This document shows, in pieces, positions 6,903 through 13,486 of a DNA stretch of 15,911 nt. Each line of letters begins with the position of its first letter. Positions within the stretch are counted from its first letter, which is position 1. The position numbers and the translations under genes were made by a program. Under the pieces are notes generated by a model that searched no databases, was not told where the DNA came from, and worked only from the letters and a program-made list of their open reading frames with translations. Source of the DNA: Dehalococcoidia bacterium (GTDB lineage: Bacteria; Chloroflexota; Dehalococcoidia; Bin125); contig RKRS01000203.1 of the NCBI GenBank assembly GCA_007571275.1, forward strand, positions 1-15,911. The letters run 5' to 3'.

Positions 6903-7718
6903 GTGAGCCTTCTCGAAGCTATCGTTCTCGCGATCGTGCAGGGCGTGACGGAGTTCCTGCCGATCTCGTCGAGCGGGCACCTGGCGCTCGCGCGCTGGCT
7001 GTTTGGTTGGGATGATCCGGGCCTCGACTTCGACGTTGCCGTACACGTCGGCACGCTGGCCGCGATTCTCTGGGCGTTTCGCAGGGAAGTGCTGGGCGTG
7101 CTGGGCGGGCTACGACGAGATGAACAGACGGTCGACGGACTGAAGCCGCGACGCCTGATCTGGCTCGGACTGCTGGGCACAATTCCGATTGTGATCGTCG
7201 GCGGGTTGCTATACGAGTCGCTGGAGTCGGAGCTGCGCAACGCCAGCTGGGCGGGCGCGTTCCTGCTCGCGACCGGAGGTCTGATCGCCGCCGCGGAGTG
7301 GCGCGTCCGCCAGACGTCCAGCGTCGCGCCGCTCGGTTCGTTGAACGAGCGACACTCACTGATCATCGGAATCGCGCAATGCCTGGCGATCCTGCCGGGC
7401 ATCTCGCGGTCGGGCATCTGTATGGTAAGCGGGATGGCGCTGGGCCACTCGCGCGAGGCCGCGACGCGCTGGGCCTTCTGGCTGTCGATGCCGTCGCTGG
7501 CTGGAGCAGGGATACTCGCCGTCGCGGGGCTAATCGACGAACCCACCGACCTGGACGTCACCACTCTGATCGTCGGGGCCGTGGTTTCATTCGTCACGGC
7601 GCTGATGGCGATTCGCGCCCTGCTCTGGTTGGTGCGCGGACGTTCGCTGACCCTGTTCGCCGTCTACTGCCTGCTGGCCGGCGGCGCGGCGCTGATCGCC
7701 CGCGCCTTCGGCGCTTAA
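6903..7718 (+). CDS. uppP: Undecaprenyl-diphosphate phosphatase (UppP/BacA)
   Basis: Integral membrane phosphatase that converts undecaprenyl diphosphate to the monophosphate carrier used for peptidoglycan and other envelope polymers; overproduction gives bacitracin resistance in known systems. It has 271 residues with many hydrophobic segments. The two family motifs are intact: QGVTEFLPISSSGHL at 13-27, containing the (Q/E)xxxE pair Gln13/Glu17 and His26, and PGISRSG at 165-171 with the essential Arg169. The start is GTG at 6903 with CGGAG upstream. It stands alone, diverging from the nitroreductase by 35 bp. Its TAA stop overlaps the TAA stop of the converging carboxyltransferase in the tetranucleotide TTAA. 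Confidence 0.96.
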   Translation: MSLLEAIVLAIVQGVTEFLPISSSGHLALARWLFGWDDPGLDFDVAVHVGTLAAILWAFRREVLGVLGGLRRDEQTVDGLKPRRLIWLGLLGTIPIVIVGGLLYESLESELRNASWAGAFLLATGGLIAAAEWRVRQTSSVAPLGSLNERHSLIIGIAQCLAILPGISRSGICMVSGMALGHSREAATRWAFWLSMPSLAGAGILAVAGLIDEPTDLDVTTLIVGAVVSFVTALMAIRALLWLVRGRSLTLFAVYCLLAGGAALIARAFGA

Positions 7719-9283
7719 GGTCGGACGCCGTAGAGCGGCTTCTGCTCCAACTCGTAGGGCAACACCTGATAGGCGCGCTCGACGAACTGCTGCAGATAGC
7801 TGCGCGTCTGGCGCGGATCGATGATCTCCTCGATCCCGAAGGTCTCGGCCGTGCGGAAGACGTTGCGCAGCTTGCGCAGGTCCGCTTCGATCTCCTCGCG
7901 TTTGGACTGGGGATCGGCGGCGTTCGCGATCTCGCGTCGATAGGCGGCGTCGACGCCGCCCTCAATCGGGATCGAGCCCCATTCACCCGAAGGCCAACCG
8001 AGTCGATAGTTGAGCCGTCTGGGATTGCCGGTCGCCATGCCGGCCATGCCGTAGCACTTGCGGATCACGATGGTCAGCTGCGGCACGGTCGCCTGTAGTC
8101 CAACCCAGACCGCACGCATCCCCGAGCGCAGCGTGCCTTCGCGCTCGGCCTGCTCGCCGATCATGAAGCCCGGCACATCGACCAGGTAGACGATGGGGAT
8201 GTGGAAATAGTTGCAGAGCTCGAGAAAGTGCGTCTGCTTGTCGGAGCCGTCACGGTCGAGCGCGCCGCCGTTCTTGAGCGGGTTGTTGGCCACAATCCCG
8301 ATTGGCAACCCGTCGATGCGGGCGAAGGCGGTGATCACCGCCGTGCCCCAATGCGGTTTGACCTCGAAGAACTCGCCGCCGTCGACCACCGAGCCAATCA
8401 GCCGATGCATCGAGTAGGGGCGGCGCGTATTACGCGGCACCAGATCAATCAGCTGCTCGCCGGCGCCGGTCGGCGCGTCGACGGCTGGCGCGGAGGGCGG
8501 CAGTTCGTTCACGTTGTCGGGCAGATAGGACAACACCGTGCGAATCTGGCGGAAGGCGTCCTGCTCGTCTTCGGCCTCGTTATCGATGCAGCCCGAGGTG
8601 TGCACGTGCACTTGCGATCCGCCCAACGACTCGTTGGTCACGTCATGGCCGATCCCGCGCTTGACCACCGGTGGACCGGCGGCGAACATCGCCGAGCGTC
8701 CTTTGGTCATCACTGACCAGTGGACCATCATCGCGCGACCTGAGGGACCGCCGGCGATCGCGCCCAGCACGCCGGCCAGCACCGGCACATTGCGCATCGC
8801 CTCAATCGAGGTGACGAAGTTGGTACCGCCATTGGGCAGGTAGGTCGTGCCCATCTGCTTGGTCGCGCCGACATTTGCCCCGGCCCCGTCGATCAGCAGG
8901 ATCAGCGGCACGCGATATTCGACCGCCAGATCTTCGCAGAATCCGCCCAGCCCGCCTTTGGAGCGCTGCATCGGGAACAGGGCGGAACCGCCCTGGATGG
9001 TGAAATCCTCTCCGCCGATGGCCACCGTGCGACCATCGATCTTGCCCAACCCCATCACGTAGGACGCTGGCGTGAAGCCGACCAATTCCCCCTGCTCGTA
9101 CTCGCCCAGACCGGCCAGGGCGCCGACCTCATGGAACGAGCCTGGATCGAGCAGCCCGTCGATCCGTTCGCGCACGGTGAGACGGCCCAGCCGATGCTGA
9201 CGTTCGATCCGGTCGGGCGTGCCGCCACGATTGGCCAGCTCGGTTCGTCGGCGTAGTTCATCAACCTCAGGTTCCCAGACCAT
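7715..9283 (-). CDS. Acyl-CoA carboxylase, carboxyltransferase (beta) subunit
   Basis: A 522-residue carboxyltransferase of the PccB/MccB/AccD5 family, which moves carboxyl from carboxybiotin to an acyl-CoA. The N-terminal crotonase-like domain has RLTVRERIDGLLDPGSFHE at 34-52, the GGSALFPMQ region at 98-106 and AGGPSGRAM at 177-185. The C-terminal domain has GIVANNP at 329-335, VDVPGFMIG at 368-376 and IRKCYGMAGMATG at 407-419. The start ATG at 9283 has GGAG six bases upstream. No biotin carboxylase or biotin-carrier gene lies nearby, so partners must be encoded elsewhere. Propionyl-, methylcrotonyl- or another acyl-CoA are all possible substrates; a sodium-pump decarboxylase subunit is less likely. 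It converges on uppP with a 4-base overlap and diverges from the small Cys/His gene by 74 bp. Confidence 0.92.
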   Translation of the reverse strand: MVWEPEVDELRRRTELANRGGTPDRIERQHRLGRLTVRERIDGLLDPGSFHEVGALAGLGEYEQGELVGFTPASYVMGLGKIDGRTVAIGGEDFTIQGGSALFPMQRSKGGLGGFCEDLAVEYRVPLILLIDGAGANVGATKQMGTTYLPNGGTNFVTSIEAMRNVPVLAGVLGAIAGGPSGRAMMVHWSVMTKGRSAMFAAGPPVVKRGIGHDVTNESLGGSQVHVHTSGCIDNEAEDEQDAFRQIRTVLSYLPDNVNELPPSAPAVDAPTGAGEQLIDLVPRNTRRPYSMHRLIGSVVDGGEFFEVKPHWGTAVITAFARIDGLPIGIVANNPLKNGGALDRDGSDKQTHFLELCNYFHIPIVYLVDVPGFMIGEQAEREGTLRSGMRAVWVGLQATVPQLTIVIRKCYGMAGMATGNPRRLNYRLGWPSGEWGSIPIEGGVDAAYRREIANAADPQSKREEIEADLRKLRNVFRTAETFGIEEIIDPRQTRSYLQQFVERAYQVLPYELEQKPLYGVRP

Positions 9284-9357
9284 GCTTCGCTCCAGACCTG
9301 CATCTACGATGAGCTGAGTCTAGATTGCGACCAGCAGCCATCCGAGAGTCCTGCGCC

Positions 9358-9603
9358 ATGACATCACGACGAGAATTCCGCAATCGCCTGCATGAGCAGC
9401 TTGCCCGACGGACGGCGCGCGACGCCTTTCGCGGCCTGACCGCGGGGGAGCAACCGGCGCCGGTGAGCTGCGATCCCTGTGAACAGCAGTTCTCGGCAAC
9501 CAGCGAGGACGCGCTACGCGATGAGCTGGAGACCCATTACAAGACCGCAGCCCACCGGCGCGCGACCCAGCTGCCGTTGCACAAGCAACGGCAGGGGAAC
9601 TGA
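9358..9603 (+). CDS. Small Cys/His protein with a C2H2-like putative metal site, unknown
   Basis: I do not recognise a named family. From the ATG at 9358 the product is 81 residues. It has a basic N-terminal helix (MTSRREFRNRLHEQLARR). A segment with Cys38-x2-Cys41 and His60-x5-His66 follows (SCDPCEQQFSATSED, THYKTAAH), with Phe45 in the position typical after the second Cys of C2H2 fingers. It then ends in a basic tail. The C...C...H...H layout and the acidic/Leu helix between recall small DUF1059-like or zinc-ribbon proteins, but the loop of 18 residues between Cys41 and His60 is longer than in classical fingers. Metal binding and nucleic-acid binding are inference. The frame extends to a TTG at 9325; the ATG is preferred because GAGAG precedes it by nine bases. 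It stands alone on the plus strand. Confidence 0.6.
   Translation: MTSRREFRNRLHEQLARRTARDAFRGLTAGEQPAPVSCDPCEQQFSATSEDALRDELETHYKTAAHRRATQLPLHKQRQGN
9571..9594 (+). terminator. Perfect 10-bp hairpin in the 3' end of the small Cys/His gene
   Basis: CTGCCGTTGC (9571-9580) and GCAACGGCAG (9585-9594) pair perfectly around an ACAA tetraloop. The hairpin lies inside codons 72-79, ending nine bases before the TGA. It is the strongest simple hairpin I noticed in the window. It lacks a following T-run, so it may be a non-canonical terminator, a 3' stability element or a control structure for either converging transcript. Confidence 0.5.
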
Positions 9604-9617
9604 TCGCTCGATCTCAC

Positions 9618-9637
9618 CCTGATCGGCCATGATCGGG
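9618..9637. terminator. Weak hairpin between converging stops
   Basis: CCTGATC (9618-9624) and GATCGGG (9631-9637) form a 7-bp stem with one G-U pair in the plus-strand RNA and a 6-nt loop. It sits in the 53-bp gap between the small Cys/His gene and the secreted-protein gene, where transcription converges. No T-run follows. Confidence 0.25.
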
Positions 9638-9656
9638 CACGACCCGCCTGGACCGG

Positions 9657-10835
9657 TTACCAGCCGCCAGGGTCAATCGGCTGGAACACCGCGCACTCGC
9701 AGTTCTGTTCTTCCTCCTCCGCTTCCCGTTCCTGGTGTTCGATTTCTTCGAGGTCCTCATATTCCTCGCCTGGCGCTGGTCCAGTGTCAGGCGCGCTGGC
9801 GGCCTCCGCATCGGCTGCCGCCTGCGCAATCCGCTCGACCGTCTCGGCTGGCAGATCAGCCTCGGTCGGCAGCTCAACGATTGGGTCAACGCTGAACGGT
9901 ATGCCCGCCTCATTGAGGACCACGTCCGGTTCAGCCGGCTGGGTGGTGACCGGACCTACGCCATCCCGGGGGAGCAGACTGTGCAGCCAGGCGCGGTCGA
10001 AACCGAAGTAGTAAATCTCCTTCCAGTTCGACCAATTGCTCGTGCGACCATCAGCGGGGTCGTAGGCGCGGACGCGAATCAGGTACAACTGCAAGTTTTT
10101 CAGTTGGTGCTGATCGGCATAGAAAAACGTGACCTGGAATACCGACCGGTTATCAGTGATCACCCTGGTTCTGTATGCATTGGGATCACCCTGGCGTCCC
10201 CACTCAACCAGCTGCACTTCCAGGTCATACGTGGTCGGTAGCGAATTGGTGAACGTCATAAATGCGTCGATCTGCTTCGGTCGCCAATCCCGGTACGCCA
10301 CCGAGAACACGTTGTTGTTGCTGAGCGGAATGTCAGACGGATGGTCATAGCACTCAGACTGCAGGTGCGTGTACGCGCCTTCCCACCTCTGGTGAATGAA
10401 CTGACCCAGATCATCCCACCACGGAGAGTACTTACCCGGCCAGTTGACGACGTTGCCGCCGCCGTAGCTAAATTCAACGCGATACACGATGTAGCCGTTG
10501 TTGTTGCGGCAAGCGCCTGTCTCAAGCTCGAACTCAAGCTGGTCGGCTGGCCACTCAACCGAGCCGCCGGCCGCCATCTCGTGATTGGGATGGTAGTTCA
10601 GCGCCCGCCCTTCCCAATACACCTGCACGTGCAGATCGTCGTATATATCGCCGAAGAACATGTTCCGCGTGAGCTTGACCGTGCCGGGCGTAGCGCCCCA
10701 CTGGTCGTGAATCGTCGGGACGAACGGATACCCGTAGTTGGGATCTTCGTCGCCGCCGAAGCCTGCGCTGGCGCTGCCGTACGTGATCGTCAGCGCAATC
10801 AGGACCGTTATGCCGAGAATCGCAGCGAGTTTCAT
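9657..10835 (-). CDS. Secreted protein with acidic C-terminal tail, unknown function
   Basis: I do not recognise a family. The 392-residue product has a Sec signal peptide: MKLA, a hydrophobic core at 3-20 and a likely cleavage after ASA at 24. The mature part (25-290) is rich in Trp, Tyr and Asn and reads like beta-sandwich segments (LHVQVYWEGR, VYRVEFSYGGGN, YDLEVQLVEWG, YLIRVRAYDPADG). One segment, VRAYDPADGRTSNWSNW, recalls fibronectin type III edges. Residues about 325-376 form an Ala/Glu-rich, helix-prone stretch ending in EREAEEEEQ, followed by NCECAVFQPIDPGGW. Four Cys (109, 162, 379, 381) are present. No LPXTG motif or C-terminal membrane helix is seen. The start has a very strong GGGGGGAGGG ribosome-binding site, and a candidate promoter lies at 10862-10890. 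An exported surface or matrix protein is the simplest reading. Confidence 0.8.
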   Translation of the reverse strand: MKLAAILGITVLIALTITYGSASAGFGGDEDPNYGYPFVPTIHDQWGATPGTVKLTRNMFFGDIYDDLHVQVYWEGRALNYHPNHEMAAGGSVEWPADQLEFELETGACRNNNGYIVYRVEFSYGGGNVVNWPGKYSPWWDDLGQFIHQRWEGAYTHLQSECYDHPSDIPLSNNNVFSVAYRDWRPKQIDAFMTFTNSLPTTYDLEVQLVEWGRQGDPNAYRTRVITDNRSVFQVTFFYADQHQLKNLQLYLIRVRAYDPADGRTSNWSNWKEIYYFGFDRAWLHSLLPRDGVGPVTTQPAEPDVVLNEAGIPFSVDPIVELPTEADLPAETVERIAQAAADAEAASAPDTGPAPGEEYEDLEEIEHQEREAEEEEQNCECAVFQPIDPGGW

Positions 10836-10861
10836 GGTACCCTCCCCCCTATCGGATTTCT

Positions 10862-10890
10862 ATGGTAGCGTGGTAGGTTTGAATTCGCAA
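10862..10890 (-). promoter_or_regulatory. Candidate sigma-70-type promoter of the secreted-protein gene
   Basis: On the minus strand TTGCGA (plus 10885-10890) and TACCAT (plus 10862-10867) are separated by exactly 17 bases. Each matches four of six consensus positions. Transcription would start near 10855, giving a leader of about 20 bases containing the purine-rich ribosome-binding site. The stretch is locally AT-richer than its surroundings. Confidence 0.4.
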
Positions 10891-10909
10891 TCGCCACCGA
10901 AGTCAACCT

Positions 10910-10957
10910 CGCAGCCGCCCAACCAACCGGGCCAGCGCAGGCGCAGCCGCCCAACCA
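10910..10957. repeat. Direct repeat of 16 bp at 32-bp period
   Basis: CGCAGCCGCCCAACCA occurs at 10910-10925 and again, identically, at 10942-10957. The 32-bp period is close to three helical turns, so two bound proteins would lie on one face. The copies lie just upstream of the candidate promoter of the secreted-protein gene, where activator sites are expected, and within the divergent region shared with the CoA-transferase gene. Confidence 0.55.
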
Positions 10958-10972
10958 CGCATCCGCCTGCGC
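10935..10972. repeat. 9-bp inverted repeat overlapping the second direct repeat
   Basis: GCGCAGGCG (10935-10943) and CGCCTGCGC (10964-10972) are perfect inverted arms around 20 bases that hold most of the second direct-repeat copy. It could be a regulator site or the remains of a terminator-like structure. A separate 6-bp hairpin lies further downstream at 11014-11031. Confidence 0.4.
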
Positions 10973-11013
10973 CCGACAGCATTTACCCTGCACTTGGCCT
11001 GAGCAAACGCAGA

Positions 11014-11031
11014 GCCGTCCAGTTCGACGGC
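11014..11031 (+). promoter_or_regulatory. Hairpin in the CoA-transferase leader
   Basis: GCCGTC (11014-11019) and GACGGC (11026-11031) form a perfect 6-bp stem with a 6-nt loop, about 13 bases before the GGAG ribosome-binding site of the CoA-transferase gene. It may tune translation or mRNA stability. I found no convincing plus-strand promoter in 10836-11056. Confidence 0.3.
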
Positions 11032-11056
11032 GAGGTCTCGGGGCGGAGTGAGCATC

Positions 11057-13486
11057 ATGACGAGCGCGCTGGATGGACTGCGGGTCCTCGACATCTCCGA
11101 AGGGCTGGCCGCCCCGTTTGCCGCGAAACTGTTGGGCGAGCTGGGCGCGGATGTGATCAAGCTCGAGCCGCCCCAGGGCGATGCAGCCCGTCGGCGCGGT
11201 CCATTCGCCGACTCAGCCGACATCGAGGCCTCGGCGCTGTTCCTGTACGCCAATACCTCAAAGCGCAGCGTCGTCATTGACCCGGCCAATCCCGACGATC
11301 TGGCGTTGCGCGCCCGCCTGCTCGAGCGCGCCGACGTCGTGATCTCGCATGAGACCGAGCCAACGCTCGCAGCGCGCGGATGCGGCTATGTGCAGCTGTC
11401 GGCGCGCAATCCTCGCGCCATTCTCACGACCGTGAGCGGATTCGGCTCTCACGGTCCCTACGCGGATTGGCAGTGGAACCACCTCACCGCCTGCGCGATC
11501 GGCGGGTTCGCCCACCTCTGCGGACGCGCGCACCGCGAACCGCTGCAACTTGGCGCATCGCTGACCGAAACGCTGGCCGGCGCCTACGCCGCTGTCGCAA
11601 CGCTGATCGGCGTGCATGCCGCCGCTGAGTATGGACGCGGCGATCACATTGACGTGTCGGTGTTGGAAACAGCGGTCAACGCCGCCCTGCTCGTCGTCCA
11701 GCGCTACGACTACACGGGCGATCTGGGTGAGCGACGCGCTGATGTCGGACCGGCGCCGTCCTTCATCCTGCCCAGCGCAGACGGATACGTCGGCGCGAAC
11801 GTCCTGACCCAGGCGCAGTGGGAAATGATGTGCCAGTTCTTCGGTCGGCCCGAGCTGATCGACGATCCACAGTTCGCCGACGGCTGGTCGCGCTATACCA
11901 ACTCGCGCGAGCTGGCCAATCAGTTGGCCGAACTCACCCGCCCGCGCACGGCCGAGGACGTGTTCCACGACGCGCAGACCTGGCGCATTCCATTCGGTCT
12001 GATCCCGACGCTCGCGGACGCGCTCAACCTGCTGCCTCATCGGGAGCGTCAGTTCTTCACCGAGTTCGATCACCCCAGAGCCGGCCGCGTGCGGATGCCG
12101 GGCGTGCCCTGGCTGTTCGGCGACGAACGTCCCCGTGGTACGCCGACGCCGCTGCTCGGCGAGCACTCGGACGAAGTGAAGTCGGCGCCGGCTTCAGTCT
12201 GGCCTGCCCGAGCCGAACGCGTCGTCGAATCGAATGGATCAACGCCGCAGCGCCCGCTGGAAGGGCTGCGGGTACTTGACCTCTCGATGTTTATGTCGGG
12301 ACCAATGACCACGCTGGTCTTCGCCGATGGCGGCGCAGACGTGATCAAGGTCGAGTCGGTGCAGCGGATCGATGGTTGGCGCGCCGGCGGCGCGACCGAG
12401 GACTTCTGGTGGGAATGGGCGCCGCAGTTCAACTGGGTCAACCGCAACAAGCACGGCGTCACCCTGAACCTGACCGACGAGCGCGGCGCGGATGTGATTC
12501 GACACATGGCCCGCGAGGCCGACATCCTGGTCGAGAACTACACCCCGCGCGTGATGGGCAACTTCGGCCTCAGCTACGAGCAGCTCCATGAGCTCAATCC
12601 CGAGCTGATCATGATCTCGATGCCCGGCTTCGGCCTCACTGGTTCCTGGTCGCACTACACCGCCTTCGCCAACACCACCGAGCAGATGTCCGGGTTGCCG
12701 CACCTGACCGGCTACGCCGACGACCAGCCAATCTTCAGCGGCACGACCGGCGGCGATCCGCTGGCCGGCATCATGGGCGCGCTGGCCTTGCTATCAGCGC
12801 TGGAACGCCGACGACGGCTCAACGCCCAAGGCGAGCCGGGCGGCTGTCATATCGATCTCTCGCAGACCGAGACCGCGACCTCATTCACGGGCGAGGCGAT
12901 CACGGCCTATTCGATCTCGGGCGAGGATCCGGGGCGGGTGGCCAACTACCACCCACGAATGGCGCCGCACAACACGTACCCATGCCGCGACGATCGCTGG
13001 ATCGCTATCGCCTGCGAGACCGATACACAGTTCGCCGATCTCGCACGACTGATGGGGCGGGACGATTGGCTCCAGCGTTATCGCTCCCTGGCGGACCGCG
13101 ATGCGGCGCGGACGCAGATCGACTCCGCCATCGCCCGATGGACTCGGGAGCGAGACGCCGATCAGCTGATGCGTGAGTTGCAGGGTCTACGGATCACGGC
13201 CGCCGCTGTCTATCACGGGCTCGACCTACTCGAAGATCAGCACTTACAGGCGCGCGACTTCTTCATCACACAGCGCCACCGCTACGCCGGCGCGAAACGC
13301 TATCCCCTGCAGCCGTACCGATTCGCCCGCTGGAGCGGTCCAGAGATCGACCGGCCATCGCCCACGCTCGGGCGCGACACGCGGTCAGTGCTGGCGCGAC
13401 TGACCACGCTCAGCGAGGCGGACATCGACCAGCTGGAGGCCGACGACGTGATCGGCACGATTCCGCTGGCCGAACGCAGCGACTAG
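11057..13486 (+). CDS. Tandem (double-length) family III CoA-transferase, CaiB/BaiF type
   Basis: The 809-residue product is two family III CoA-transferase units in one chain; single members are about 400 residues. Unit 1 begins LDGLRVLDISEGLAAPFAAK near residue 5. Unit 2 begins LEGLRVLDLSMFMSGPMTTL near residue 401. Both keep the GADVIK motif, a GFG turn (SGFGSHGPY, PGFGLTGSW) and the ID(V/L)S strand. At the position I take as the catalytic Asp of formyl-CoA transferase, both units have Glu: Glu204 (VSVLETA) and Glu605 (LSQTETA). Unit 1 is the more divergent; its ADVVISHETEP replaces the usual ADI(L/V)xEN(Y/F) seen in unit 2 (ADILVENYTP). Such enzymes transfer CoA between organic acids; the fused form resembles a heterodimeric BbsEF-like pair joined together. 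The acids cannot be inferred. The ATG at 11057 is chosen because GGAG precedes it by eight bases; the in-frame GTG at 11048 overlaps that site. Its TAG stop overlaps the lipoprotein stop. Confidence 0.92.
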   Translation: MTSALDGLRVLDISEGLAAPFAAKLLGELGADVIKLEPPQGDAARRRGPFADSADIEASALFLYANTSKRSVVIDPANPDDLALRARLLERADVVISHETEPTLAARGCGYVQLSARNPRAILTTVSGFGSHGPYADWQWNHLTACAIGGFAHLCGRAHREPLQLGASLTETLAGAYAAVATLIGVHAAAEYGRGDHIDVSVLETAVNAALLVVQRYDYTGDLGERRADVGPAPSFILPSADGYVGANVLTQAQWEMMCQFFGRPELIDDPQFADGWSRYTNSRELANQLAELTRPRTAEDVFHDAQTWRIPFGLIPTLADALNLLPHRERQFFTEFDHPRAGRVRMPGVPWLFGDERPRGTPTPLLGEHSDEVKSAPASVWPARAERVVESNGSTPQRPLEGLRVLDLSMFMSGPMTTLVFADGGADVIKVESVQRIDGWRAGGATEDFWWEWAPQFNWVNRNKHGVTLNLTDERGADVIRHMAREADILVENYTPRVMGNFGLSYEQLHELNPELIMISMPGFGLTGSWSHYTAFANTTEQMSGLPHLTGYADDQPIFSGTTGGDPLAGIMGALALLSALERRRRLNAQGEPGGCHIDLSQTETATSFTGEAITAYSISGEDPGRVANYHPRMAPHNTYPCRDDRWIAIACETDTQFADLARLMGRDDWLQRYRSLADRDAARTQIDSAIARWTRERDADQLMRELQGLRITAAAVYHGLDLLEDQHLQARDFFITQRHRYAGAKRYPLQPYRFARWSGPEIDRPSPTLGRDTRSVLARLTTLSEADIDQLEADDVIGTIPLAERSD

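Noticed and set aside
5032..7718. ispG and uppP as a functional isoprenoid cluster
   Set aside because: They both touch polyprenyl metabolism but are separated by an opposite-strand gene and no other pathway gene is present; proximity alone is weak.
10903..11289. Minus-strand 128-residue open frame in the divergent gap
   Set aside because: It overlaps the start of the CoA-transferase and the repeat region, has biased composition and no motif.
11258..12166. Minus-strand 302-residue open frame
   Set aside because: Entirely antisense to the first CoA-transferase unit, which has clear family motifs.
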